Source: JANNBN01 sp963763885 (GTDB taxonomy: Bacteria > Actinomycetota > Acidimicrobiia > Acidimicrobiales > JANYDT01). From it: a stretch of 64,000 nt of DNA. Shown here in pieces: positions 1 to 7,306 of the stretch. Positions within the stretch are counted from its first letter, which is position 1; the number at the start of each line of letters is the position of its first letter. The position numbers and the translations under genes are program-made. The notes beneath the pieces are model-generated. The model was not told the DNA's origin. It saw only the letters and a list, made by a program, of their open reading frames with translations, and searched no databases. Location: contig CAVXQD010000002.1 in the NCBI GenBank assembly GCA_963763885.1, positions 248,001 through 312,000 of the forward strand. The letters run 5' to 3'.

Positions 1-1
1 T

Positions 2-505
2 GAAATCACCGAACGTGAAGTGATGAGCGACCGTGCGTTGGCCCGAGCAGCGCTGTCACAGTTCCGTGAGCTGGGCGTGAAGATTTCGGTCGACGACTTC
101 GGAACCGGCTTCTCGTCACTGTCGCAGTTGCAGTTGCTCCCCATCGACGAGATCAAGATCGACGCCAGCTTCGTGCGCAACATGCTCACTAACCAGCAAG
201 ACGCAGTGATCGTGAAGTCGATCATCGACCTCGGCCACAACCTCGGTCTTGAGGTCGTTGCCGAAGGTGCTGAGACGCCGAATGAACTGAACGCCCTCAA
301 AGAGTTGGGTGCTGACCGTCTGCAGGGTTATGTGATTGGCAAGCCAATGCCGGCCGAGGATCTCACACGGTGGTTGCGCCGCCTCGCGGGTCAACCCGAG
401 GAAGAGCCTGCACAATCCGGTCCGCAATCAGTGAACCGGCCATCTGAGCCCGCCCCACGAGCAAGCCGGCTGCTTGCTCAATCGGCCAAGCGCCGCGGCG
501 CCTGA
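2..505 (+). CDS. EAL-domain cyclic-di-GMP phosphodiesterase, C-terminal part
   Basis: The gene enters from outside the window; the frame is open from base 2 and ends in TGA at 503-505. The visible part is the C-terminal two thirds of an EAL domain. It begins with an E-I-T-E segment, then DDFGTGFSSLSQL (the paired acidic metal ligands), IKIDASFV (the conserved Lys), EVVAEGAET (a conserved Glu) and QGYVIGKPMP near the end. These match catalytically competent EAL enzymes, which hydrolyse cyclic di-GMP to pGpG. The last 35 or so residues are a Pro/Glu/Ser-rich tail outside the domain. Any GGDEF, PAS or membrane part lies upstream and cannot be seen. The active-site motifs are intact, so activity is likely, but this is inference. 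Confidence 0.9.
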   Translation, partial: EITEREVMSDRALARAALSQFRELGVKISVDDFGTGFSSLSQLQLLPIDEIKIDASFVRNMLTNQQDAVIVKSIIDLGHNLGLEVVAEGAETPNELNALKELGADRLQGYVIGKPMPAEDLTRWLRRLAGQPEEEPAQSGPQSVNRPSEPAPRASRLLAQSAKRRGA

Positions 506-562
506 GACCCGTCTCGAGCGCAACCGCCGCTGGGTGGTCGAGTCCTGCTTTACGCTGCTGGC

Positions 563-1984
563 ATGATCTCCCCCGTCACTATCGAACGACTCGTGGCAGG
601 TGGCAACGGCCTGGGCCGGCTTGCCGATGGCCGCGTGGTGTTTGTTCCCGCTGTTGTTCCTGGTGACCAGGTCACGGTTGAACTGACCCTGTCGAAGAAG
701 GACCTGGCGAAGGGTGTGGTCACGTCGGTGGTCACTCCTGGGCCGGACCGGGTGGAACCACCGTGCCCTCGCGTGGCTGCTGGCTGCGGCGGCTGCGACT
801 GGCAACACCTCGCACCTTCTGCACAACACTCGGCCAAAGTAGCGGTGGTCGCTGATGCGCTCACTCGAATCGGCCGCATCCAAGATTCGGCTGCGCGCAT
901 ACGGTTCGCAGGCGCAGTTGGTGACGGTGCATCCCACCACTCGGCCGCGCCCGGGTCTGATGGGTTGCTCCACGGGTCTGATGGGTTGCTCCACCTCGGG
1001 TTCAACTCCGATCCCTCCGTTCACCACTCGGCCGCGCCCGGGTCTGATGGGTTGCTCCACCTCGGGTTCAACTCCGATCCCTCCGTTCACCACTCGGCCG
1101 CGCCCGGTCTCCGCACTACTGTTCGGGCGGCAGTAAACCGGTCCGGGCGCGCCGGGTTCTATCGTGGTGGCACGCACGAGGTTGTGCCCTCGGGCCCGTG
1201 CATGGTTGCGCACCCGGTGATTGCTCACGTACTGGAGTCCGGATTGTTTGGCCCGTCGGAAGAAGTCATCATCCGTGTGGGTGTGGCTGGACGCCAGCTT
1301 GTGGTGGGCACCGCTGACCCAGGGTCAGTCAAACTTCCAGCGATTCCAGCCGGATGGACTGCCGAGATTGTCCGCACTCCGGCTTCCGGTGGCATTGGCA
1401 CGGTGCAAGAGCAGGTCAACGGGGCGGACCTACGGGTGTCTATCAGCTCGTTCTTCCAGCCGGGACCTGACGCCGCTTCGTTGTTGGCTACGACCGTGGC
1501 CGACCTGTTTGCTCCGTTTGGGACTGCCGACGTGTTCGTAGACCTGTATGGCGGTGTTGGTCTATTCGCCGCTACCGCCGGCAGGGGAGCACGTGAGTTG
1601 GTCTTGGTGGAGTCTGCAACCAGTTCCGTGTCTGACGCCCGCCACAACCTCGGCCCCGATGCATTGGTGCACCGCAGCACGGTCGAGGAGTGGGACCCAC
1701 CTCGGGTAGTGCGCCGCTCGCAGAACGTTCATGTGGTTGCAGACCCAGCGAGAGCCGGACTTGGCCGAGAAGGCGTTGCCGCAGTCACTCGTGCCCGACC
1801 CAGCGCATTTGTGTTGGTCAGCTGCGATGCGCCCGCCGGCGCACGAGATGCCCGTCTCCTGATCGAGGCAGGCTACGAACTCAAAGACGCTGCAGTCTTG
1901 GATCTGTTTCCGCATACGTCGCACATGGAGACGGTCATGCTGTTCGTCCCGACCGACGCTCGCACTAGCCTTGAAAGTCCATGA
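563..1984 (+). CDS. TRAM-domain class I RNA (uracil-C5) methyltransferase with repeat-derived insertion
   Basis: A 473-aa protein of the TrmA/RlmD(RumA) family, which methylates C5 of uridine in rRNA or tRNA using SAM. The N-terminal TRAM beta-barrel covers about residues 1-60. Iron-sulphur-type cysteines follow at 68, 75 and 78 (PPCPRVAAGCGGCDW). The C-terminal Rossmann domain has LYGGVGLFAA for SAM binding, DPARAGLG, and the catalytic-Cys segment VLVSCDAPAG. Residues 125-181 are not part of the family fold: they are encoded by two full and two partial copies of the dispersed repeat (bases 935-1105). The insertion is 171 bp, so the frame is kept, and the following RTTVRAAV strand is intact. 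The start is ATG 563. The TGA overlaps the next ATG (ATGA). Whether the true target is 23S rRNA or tRNA cannot be decided here. Confidence 0.88.
   Translation: MISPVTIERLVAGGNGLGRLADGRVVFVPAVVPGDQVTVELTLSKKDLAKGVVTSVVTPGPDRVEPPCPRVAAGCGGCDWQHLAPSAQHSAKVAVVADALTRIGRIQDSAARIRFAGAVGDGASHHSAAPGSDGLLHGSDGLLHLGFNSDPSVHHSAAPGSDGLLHLGFNSDPSVHHSAAPGLRTTVRAAVNRSGRAGFYRGGTHEVVPSGPCMVAHPVIAHVLESGLFGPSEEVIIRVGVAGRQLVVGTADPGSVKLPAIPAGWTAEIVRTPASGGIGTVQEQVNGADLRVSISSFFQPGPDAASLLATTVADLFAPFGTADVFVDLYGGVGLFAATAGRGARELVLVESATSSVSDARHNLGPDALVHRSTVEEWDPPRVVRRSQNVHVVADPARAGLGREGVAAVTRARPSAFVLVSCDAPAGARDARLLIEAGYELKDAAVLDLFPHTSHMETVMLFVPTDARTSLESP
935..1105 (+). repeat. Dispersed 66-bp repeat, locus A (inside the RNA methyltransferase gene)
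   Basis: The locus reads as a 3' partial unit (935-952), a 5' partial unit (953-973) and two complete 66-bp units (974-1039 and 1040-1105). Each full unit runs from gggtctgatgggttgctcc through a centre with ccctccgttcacc to a 3' end cactcggccgcgccc. The same family recurs at 17240, 17892, 40186 and 43326. In this reading frame a unit has no stop and encodes 22 residues, including GLLHLGF and HHSAAPG. Total length is 171 bp (57 codons), so the host gene stays open. Confidence 0.95.
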
Positions 1985-2904
1985 ACGCCCCAGTTTCTGA
2001 GCCAGTTTCTGCAGCCGGTGAGCCACTCAGTCTCCTCACCGTCCACGCACATCCAGACGACGAATCGTCCAAGGGCGCTGGCACGTTGGCGCGCTATAGC
2101 GACGAAGGCGTTCGCACCACGCTGGTCTGCTGCACCGGCGGAGAGTTAGGCGATATAGCCAACCCGGCGATGGATTTGCCCGAGGTGAAGGGCAACCTGC
2201 AAGCGGTGCGGGCCGACGAACTGGCACGGGCAACCAAAGTCATCGGGTTCTCCGAAGTGGTCATGCTGGGCTACCGAGACTCTGGAATGGCGGGGTCCGA
2301 TGCAAACAACGACCCGGCGTGCTTTCACCAGGCCGACCGGGCAGAAGCAGTAGCTCGGCTTGTCTCCGTCATCCGACGTGTCCGCCCGCAAGTGGTGATC
2401 ACGTATTCAGACGACCAGCAGGGCTACCCGCACCCAGATCACCTGGCGGTTCATGACATCACGGCCCCTGCGTGCCAGGCCGCTGGCGATCCGTTGTACA
2501 TGCCAGAGCTGGGAGCGCCATGGCGGCCGCAGAAGCTCTATTACTCCGCATGGGCTCGGGCCCGCATGCTTGCATTTCACCAGGCGTTCCTGGACCAAGG
2601 GATCGCATCTCCATACGACGAGAAGTGGTTCGAACGTCCAGCCGCTGACCATCGAATCACCACGCGTGTCGATGTCCGCGAACAATACGGCCGCCGCTGC
2701 GAAGCGCTACGGGCGCACGCCACGCAAATAGATCCCACCTCCCCGTTCTGGTTTGGGTTGCCCGACGACGAGGCAGCGGAGATCTATCCGTTTGAAGACT
2801 TCATCCTGGCGGAATCGCTGGTTGTGGTGGCAGACCTTGGGCCCATTGTGGAAAGCGAACTCCGTCAGTCCCACGAGTCCGACCTGTTTGCCGGACTTCG
2901 CTGA
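1981..2904 (+). CDS. mca: Mycothiol S-conjugate amidase (PIG-L/LmbE family)
   Basis: A 307-aa cytoplasmic zinc amidase that cleaves mycothiol S-conjugates to a mercapturic acid and GlcN-Ins during detoxification. The N-terminal motif HPDDESSKGAGT (His24, Asp27) and the later YPHPDHLAVHD carry the metal ligands. The segment EGVRTTLVCCTGGELGDIANP is typical of Mca/MshB rather than other PIG-L deacetylases, and the length is nearer Mca. MshB (GlcNAc-Ins deacetylase) is the alternative. The start ATG overlaps the stop of the upstream methyltransferase, implying translational coupling. A 12-bp direct duplication at 1990-2013 gives the N-terminal PVSEPVS. Confidence 0.85.
   Translation: MNAPVSEPVSAAGEPLSLLTVHAHPDDESSKGAGTLARYSDEGVRTTLVCCTGGELGDIANPAMDLPEVKGNLQAVRADELARATKVIGFSEVVMLGYRDSGMAGSDANNDPACFHQADRAEAVARLVSVIRRVRPQVVITYSDDQQGYPHPDHLAVHDITAPACQAAGDPLYMPELGAPWRPQKLYYSAWARARMLAFHQAFLDQGIASPYDEKWFERPAADHRITTRVDVREQYGRRCEALRAHATQIDPTSPFWFGLPDDEAAEIYPFEDFILAESLVVVADLGPIVESELRQSHESDLFAGLR
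1990..2013 (+). repeat. 12-bp tandem duplication at the start of mca
   Basis: Two adjacent copies of ccagtttctgag/ccagtttctgca lie within the first codons of mca, adding four residues (P-V-S-E repeated) without changing the frame. This is one of several short tandem duplications at gene ends in this window. Confidence 0.75.
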
Positions 2905-2938
2905 GCCTGGTGTCTGACCGCCGGGAATCGCTCGCTCC

Positions 2939-2978
2939 GCCGCTACAGTCAGCGGCAACCCCGGCCTCCTCAGAGGCC
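2939..2978 (+). terminator. Two tandem hairpins between mca and the SCP2 gene
   Basis: Hairpin 1 pairs GCCGCT (2939-2944) with AGCGGC (2951-2956) around a 6-base loop. Hairpin 2 pairs GGCCTC (2963-2968) with GAGGCC (2973-2978) around a 4-base loop. Neither has a T-tract, as is common in high-GC Actinobacteria. They may end the upstream transcript or attenuate the next gene. Confidence 0.4.
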
Positions 2979-2998
2979 GCCTCGTAAGGAGCACCAAC

Positions 2999-3385
2999 AT
3001 GGCGAAATACCTGACTAAAGAGTGGCACGACAAGGCGAAGGAATTGGCCCAGGCGTTCCCCGAGAAGCCGGGCGCAACTGCAAAAATGGCGTTACGCGTC
3101 ACGGGTGGCCCCGAGGGCGACATCTCGTACTTTCAGATCATCGAAAACGGCAAGGTGTTGGACCAAGCTCTTGGCGAACTTCCAGACGCTGACTTCACCA
3201 TGATCTCCACGTGGGACGACAGCGTGAAGATTCAGAAAGGCGAGCTGGACGCAAACGCCGCGTTCATGCAAGGCAAAATGAAGGTGACGGGGAACGTTGG
3301 CAAGGTCATGGGCTTGATGCCCCTCACGATGAGCCCTGAGTACAAGGCGATTCAGGAGCAAGTCCGCGAAATGACCGAGTACTGA
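2999..3385 (+). CDS. SCP2 sterol-binding-domain protein
   Basis: A 128-aa protein made almost entirely of one SCP2 (sterol carrier protein 2) domain, a hydrophobic-tunnel fold that binds lipids or acyl-CoAs. Diagnostic segments are the central DADFTMISTWDDSVKIQKGELDANAAFMQGKMKVTGNVGKVMGL and the short C-terminal helix. A good ribosome-binding site (aaggag, about 2986-2991) precedes ATG 2999. There is no signal peptide or membrane segment, so it is cytoplasmic. The ligand is unknown. Its stop codon lies within a 16-bp tandem repeat. Confidence 0.88.
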   Translation: MAKYLTKEWHDKAKELAQAFPEKPGATAKMALRVTGGPEGDISYFQIIENGKVLDQALGELPDADFTMISTWDDSVKIQKGELDANAAFMQGKMKVTGNVGKVMGLMPLTMSPEYKAIQEQVREMTEY

Positions 3386-3451
3386 TTGACCCGAGTACTG
3401 ATTGACCCGAGTACTGATTGACCCGAGTACTGATCGACCCGAGTACTGATT
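3373..3451 (+). repeat. 16-bp tandem repeat (about five units) over the SCP2 stop codon
   Basis: A first 15-bp unit at 3373-3387 is followed by four 16-bp units (3388-3403, 3404-3419, 3420-3435, 3436-3451) of gacccgagtactgatt; one unit has a single C for T. Each contains the palindrome AGTACT. The first unit includes the last codons and TGA of the SCP2 gene, so the array looks like repeated duplication of the gene end. There are no spacers, so it is not a CRISPR. Confidence 0.95.
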
Positions 3452-3461
3452 GACTCAGAAC

Positions 3462-4343
3462 TTAGAAGTCTGTTGATCGTTGGGCGTTTCGCAACGCCCG
3501 GTAGCCAATCTGATGTACCTCGCTGCGGGCCATGATGGCCCGCAGCGTCGCGTGGAGCGGCGCATCGTCCACCAAGACCCGGTGGTGTTCCACCTGTGTG
3601 GACCAACCCGAGGCGGTGTTGTACAAACTGCGCAGTTCCGGAGTGTCGAGGGCGGGCCGTAGGCGCAGCTCTGTGACGCCGGGCCGGAGCTCGAGCATGG
3701 CCATTTCGAGCGACGCCGCTGTGGGATCTTCGATGTCGATGACGTAATCCGGGGTGAGAATTCCCTCGTCGGCCGCAAGGCGTCGGAACGGGAACCCGGC
3801 CCTGGCTTCGGATGCGGTACTCGGGAGACGCAGCGGCAGATTGAACTCCACAGCAAGTTCCACCTCGACGTCGAAAAACTCTGGGCGCATATGGAGCGCA
3901 TCGAGATGGCTATCGAGGTGCGAAACGTCGAAGCCCCACCAGATGGCGCGTTCAATCTGTGCGCGGCATTCTCGGCGGACCTCGTCGAGCGATGCGTGGT
4001 CCCATAAGTCCGGGGCAGTGGCAGGAAACCCGCCGTTGCCGTCGACGAGTGAGGGGGCATGGGTGAGCGGGCCCCACCGGAACCGATCGTGCTCTGCGAG
4101 GACGGTTAGGGACACGCCAATGTCTTCACCGCGAAAGTCTGCTGCTGCCGAACGAGCCCATGGGCCTGGGACCACAAGGCGCCCGGTCGTTGCCAGTCCG
4201 CGTCTGAGTGCGTCGTATCCGCCAGCGGTAGCGGCATGGGTACTTCCGATGCCGTCGACGGCGATCATCACGACACGTGCGTCGGGGGAGTACCCGAGGC
4301 GGGAGGTCAGGGAGGCGCTCACGAGCCAACCGTAGTGGGACAT
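3462..4343 (-). CDS. ChbG/YdjC-like carbohydrate deacetylase
   Basis: A 293-aa protein resembling the YdjC/ChbG family, metal-dependent enzymes that remove acetyl groups from N-acetylated oligosaccharides. The best-preserved part is the metal motif SHLDSHLDALHMRPEFF, with spaced His/Asp/His. The family's first motif, usually N-A-D-D-F-G, reads A-V-D-G-I-G (Asp30), so one of the two usual acidic residues is missing. ATG 4343 is chosen because it starts the recognisable domain and overlaps the upstream nuclease gene by 25 bp; the open frame extends further upstream only inside that gene. Activity is uncertain because of the degenerate first motif. Confidence 0.7.
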   Translation of the reverse strand: MSHYGWLVSASLTSRLGYSPDARVVMIAVDGIGSTHAATAGGYDALRRGLATTGRLVVPGPWARSAAADFRGEDIGVSLTVLAEHDRFRWGPLTHAPSLVDGNGGFPATAPDLWDHASLDEVRRECRAQIERAIWWGFDVSHLDSHLDALHMRPEFFDVEVELAVEFNLPLRLPSTASEARAGFPFRRLAADEGILTPDYVIDIEDPTAASLEMAMLELRPGVTELRLRPALDTPELRSLYNTASGWSTQVEHHRVLVDDAPLHATLRAIMARSEVHQIGYRALRNAQRSTDF

Positions 4344-4972
4344 GCGCGCCAGAGTCCGCGCGCTTCGTCTCGAGCGACGCTGACGGCATCTGTGAACTGG
4401 TCGACATGCGCCACGTTTGGCGGATAGGTGAGGAGGCTGGCGTAGCCATACCGTGCGATGGCGACGTTGATGAACAGTCCATCGGATGCCCGGAAGACAT
4501 ATCCGAGCAGGCGACCATACCGGTCTCGTTCCTCCACGTCCCGCTCGATGCGAACAGCGGTGCCGACGGGTAACAACGCGGCCATGAACCTGGTTGCCTC
4601 TGGCCCAAAGCACTGCACGGGCGTATTCGGTCGTTTTGTTTCTGGGGTGTCGATTCCAATGAGCCGGACCTTTTCCTGTCCACCGTCAGGGAACTTGACC
4701 GTGATGGTGTCTCCATCGCTGAGGTGCATAACGGTGGCGTTTGCAGTGACTGCCCCGGGTCCAATCACTTGCGCCGCCACAGCTTCTGGCGAAATTGCTC
4801 CCGACGAGCCGGATTGAGGTGGCGTTGTATTGGAACGCTCAACACTGAACGCCGACCCTGTCCCGGTTGGGTCTGCGCATCCGGCCAGAACACCCGCCAG
4901 AACGCCGGCCAGGCAAACGAAGACAAAAACCCTACCGAGCGACGCGGCTCTCCGCTCGCGTCGACCCTGCAT
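4319..4972 (-). CDS. Secreted lipoprotein of the thermonuclease (SNase) family
   Basis: Predicted exported nuclease of about 217 aa. From ATG 4972 the protein starts with a basic stretch and a hydrophobic segment (RVFVFVCLAGVLAGVLAGC) ending in a lipobox Cys. After a Ser/Thr/Pro linker comes the staphylococcal-nuclease OB fold: DGDTITVKF, VRLIGIDTPETKRP (Asp/Arg active-site region), VRIERDVEERDRYGRLLGYVF (Glu/Arg) and ARGLWRACP. The family cleaves DNA and RNA with calcium. The frame is open upstream to 5095 because an 18-bp repeat supplies further in-frame ATGs, so the start is ambiguous; 4972 gives a normal lipoprotein signal. It overlaps the YdjC-like gene by 25 bp. Confidence 0.85.
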   Translation of the reverse strand: MQGRRERRAASLGRVFVFVCLAGVLAGVLAGCADPTGTGSAFSVERSNTTPPQSGSSGAISPEAVAAQVIGPGAVTANATVMHLSDGDTITVKFPDGGQEKVRLIGIDTPETKRPNTPVQCFGPEATRFMAALLPVGTAVRIERDVEERDRYGRLLGYVFRASDGLFINVAIARYGYASLLTYPPNVAHVDQFTDAVSVARDEARGLWRACPTTVGS

Positions 4973-5034
4973 GTCACAAAGACCCTGCATGTCACGAAGA
5001 CCATGCATGTCACGAAGACCATGCATGTCACAAA
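4963..5034 (-). repeat. 18-bp tandem repeat (four units) at the nuclease gene start
   Basis: Four contiguous 18-bp units (4963-4980, 4981-4998, 4999-5016, 5017-5034) of gacc(c/a)tgcatgtcac(a/g)aa. Because 18 is a multiple of three, each unit presents an in-frame ATG (M-Q-G or M-H-G then a short spacer) to the minus-strand nuclease gene. Each contains the palindrome TGCA, extended to ATGCAT in two units. Loss or gain of units would move the distal start without changing frame. Confidence 0.95.
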
Positions 5035-5260
5035 GAGTGGTGAATTGAGTGTGTGATGGCGTGGTTTGCATAGACGTTCGAAACTGAACCTGCATACAGT
5101 GTTGACGTTAGCCACGCAGAGTAGTCAAACGGTGTCCTGGAAGTCACGGTCTGAAGCCTCTGCGACGCACAACACGAGCAGTAAACAACAGCACAAATCA
5201 CGCAACCGACAAGTCCATCTCTCGACCAGGGGTCCGGACGACGAGATGGAAGGAACCCAG

Positions 5261-5956
5261 ATGAACCGAATCGCCTCAACGATGCGGCTTCTGGGGCTGT
5301 CGGGTGCGCTGGTGGTTGGGATGTCGGCTTCAGGGGTGGCGTCGACATCCCGACCCGCTGTTGCATTTGTTGCTCCCGCTGCACCGCTCAACCTGCAAAT
5401 CAACCTGCAAAATAGGTTGCAGACGACTGCGCCAACGAGCCCGAAAGTGAACATTCAGGCTCCCGGCGAGACGCAGGTGACCAAGAAGCAGACCCGTGAA
5501 GAGTTGCTGGGCGTGAAAGCCTTGGACTTGATCTCGTTCCGTTGGCAAGAGGCACTGCCTGGATGGCGGATTCGTTTCCTGCCTCCTCGCAAGGGTTACC
5601 TGGCGATCACGTTCCGCGAACAGCGTCGGATTGACGTGTACGTGCGAGCGGACCGGTCGGCAGTTAGCGTGGCTCACGACATTTCCCATGAGTTGGGTCA
5701 CGCAATTGACGTGACGTACCTGAACGACGAGCGTCGGGCAGAGGTTCTGGCGATCCGTGGACTGCCTGCGCAGACGAACTGGTGGGCATGTAACGCCTGC
5801 ACAGACTTGCAGACCGGTGCCGGAGACTTCGCTGAGACATTTGCGATGATTGCTGCGCCTCGCTACAAGTTCTACAGCGAACTGGGAAGCGAACCAACAC
5901 CCGAAATGCTGCGAGCAGTTTCGACGGTGGTCACCGAGGCGATTGCTTCGGTGTGA
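5261..5956 (+). CDS. Secreted protein with HExxH zinc-protease motif
   Basis: A 231-aa predicted exported protein. ATG 5261 has a good ribosome-binding site (ggaagga, about 5248-5254) and is followed by a signal peptide (MRLLGLSGALVVGMSASGVAS, cut near Ala-Ser). A low-complexity Asn/Gln linker with NLQINLQNRLQ follows. The mature domain has W-R-I-R-F, a beta-rich segment, and HDISHELGHAID, an HExxH motif with Asp downstream, then NWWACNAC and a late Glu in AGDFAETFAMIA that could be a third zinc ligand. This fits a gluzincin-type metallopeptidase, but I do not recognise the family. The substrate is unknown. Two Cys three residues apart may form a disulphide or bind metal. Confidence 0.8.
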   Translation: MNRIASTMRLLGLSGALVVGMSASGVASTSRPAVAFVAPAAPLNLQINLQNRLQTTAPTSPKVNIQAPGETQVTKKQTREELLGVKALDLISFRWQEALPGWRIRFLPPRKGYLAITFREQRRIDVYVRADRSAVSVAHDISHELGHAIDVTYLNDERRAEVLAIRGLPAQTNWWACNACTDLQTGAGDFAETFAMIAAPRYKFYSELGSEPTPEMLRAVSTVVTEAIASV

Positions 5957-5997
5957 TGACCCGCCGCTTACGCAGCGTTTGATTGTGTTGGCTTGGC

Positions 5998-6020
5998 GCC
6001 TTCACCCGAGAGGGTCAGGC
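5998..6020 (+). terminator. Imperfect hairpin after the HExxH gene
   Basis: GCCT-TC-ACCC pairs with GGGT-C-AGGC around a GAGA loop, about 45 bases after the stop codon. The internal mismatch and missing T-tract make this a weak call. Confidence 0.3.
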
Positions 6021-6200
6021 TGCATGCCGATGATGTTCAGCAACGGTTGCCTCACGGCGAGCGGTAGCTTCGGCGAGAGCAGCGCGGGCCGACAAGAGGC
6101 CGACACGGCCGAGTTGCCGAGTGCGCTCATCGAGGCGGTACCGCGAGAGCGCGGCCGCTGCCGGTTCTGGGTTCACGATGGTGAGCTGTGCGGTTGACAT
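6015..6200 (-). CDS. Small hypothetical protein
   Basis: A possible 61-aa protein starting MSTAQLTIVNPEPAAAALSR, rich in Ala and Arg, with a helical, charged C-terminal half (AALAEATARREATVAEHHRHAA). It lies alone in the 363-bp gap between the secreted HExxH gene and the LLM oxidoreductase, opposite to both. The composition is plausible for a real small DNA- or RNA-associated protein. There is no clear ribosome-binding site, and the frame is open further upstream. I recognise no family. The rest of the gap (5957-6014 and 6201-6319) shows nothing beyond the weak hairpin at 5998. Confidence 0.4.
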   Translation of the reverse strand: MSTAQLTIVNPEPAAAALSRYRLDERTRQLGRVGLLSARAALAEATARREATVAEHHRHAA

Positions 6201-6319
6201 GTGTCCAGTATCCGGAGGGGGTATGACAGAAACGTGGGGCGTCGGAGAAATCTGGCGAAATTCCTTCCAACAGGACGTGGAGAAGGTTCCTGAGGCACCG
6301 ACGCGCATACGGTGGGGCA

Positions 6320-7306
6320 ATGAGTACCAACCGTTGGGGCATCACCATTCCGTTTGACGGACTGACGCTCGCCGATCATCGTGACATCCTGCAAGAGCTC
6401 GAATCCTTGGGCTACACCGACATGTGGAGCGCCGAGGCGATGGGTAACGACGGGTTCAGCCCGCTCATGCTTGCGGCTGCGTGGACAGCGAAGCCCACGC
6501 TTGGCACGGCCATCATTCCGGCATTCACTCGAGGCCCAGCTCTGCTGGCCCAAAGCGCGGCGTCGCTCGCTGAGGCCGCGCCTGGCCGTGCGGTCATCGG
6601 CATTGGTACCTCCTCGAATGTCATCGTGCAGAACTGGAACGCAATCCCGTTCGAGCGTCCGTATCAGCACACCCGCGACGCCGTCCGCTTTCTACGTGCC
6701 GCGCTGAACGGCGAGAAGATCGACCACGCCTACGAGTCGTTCACCGTGAAGGGTTTCCGCCTCGGCCGTGTGCCAGAAGTGAAGCCGCCAATTCTCATCG
6801 CTGCGTTACGACCTGGCATGTTGCGGTTGGCCGGTGCCGAAAGCGACGGAGCCATCATCAATTGGCTGGCGGCCAAGGATGTTCCAAAGGTCACCGCTGT
6901 TGTGAACGAAGCGGCGGCCGCTGCAGGATCCACCGCGCCCAAACAGATCGTTGCTCGCATCTTCGTTTGCCCAAATCCAGATGTTGAGGTGGTTCGCAAA
7001 GGCGCCCGCATGGCCATCGCTGCGTACCTCAACGTGCCTGTTTATGCCGCTTTCCATGAGTGGCTTGGGAACGGTCCGCGCTTGCAAGGTATGTGGGACG
7101 CATGGAAGGCCGGCGATAGGCCAGCCGCATTGGCGGCCATCCCAGACGACCTCGTCGATGAATTAGTCGTGCATGGCACCCCTGAGCAATGCAAAGCCAA
7201 ATTAAAGCAATACGTCGACGCCGGCGTCACCACTCCCGTCATCGCTGTGCTCCCGTTCGGCATCAACAGCATTCAGGCTGCGCGGGACCTCGCTCCTACG
7301 CAGTGA
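6320..7306 (+). CDS. LLM-class F420-dependent oxidoreductase
   Basis: A 328-aa luciferase-like TIM-barrel protein. The N-terminal strand (RWGITIPFDG), LESLGYTDMWSAEAMGNDGFSPLMLAAAWT, LGTAIIPAFTRGPALLAQSAASL and GRAVIGIGTSSNVIVQNWN follow the pattern of actinobacterial F420-dependent members such as methylene-tetrahydromethanopterin-reductase-like proteins. The family transfers hydride between F420H2 (sometimes FMN) and varied substrates; the substrate here is unknown. The start is ATG 6320. The TGA overlaps the GTG start of the SpoU methyltransferase (GTGA), which suggests co-translation. Confidence 0.88.
   Translation: MSTNRWGITIPFDGLTLADHRDILQELESLGYTDMWSAEAMGNDGFSPLMLAAAWTAKPTLGTAIIPAFTRGPALLAQSAASLAEAAPGRAVIGIGTSSNVIVQNWNAIPFERPYQHTRDAVRFLRAALNGEKIDHAYESFTVKGFRLGRVPEVKPPILIAALRPGMLRLAGAESDGAIINWLAAKDVPKVTAVVNEAAAAAGSTAPKQIVARIFVCPNPDVEVVRKGARMAIAAYLNVPVYAAFHEWLGNGPRLQGMWDAWKAGDRPAALAAIPDDLVDELVVHGTPEQCKAKLKQYVDAGVTTPVIAVLPFGINSIQAARDLAPTQ

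Noticed and set aside
428..1228. Long minus-strand frame opposite the RNA methyltransferase
   Set aside because: It is open mainly because the repeat and high GC keep stops out. It has repeated G-R-G-R-V-V peptides and no family features; the plus frame has all methyltransferase motifs.
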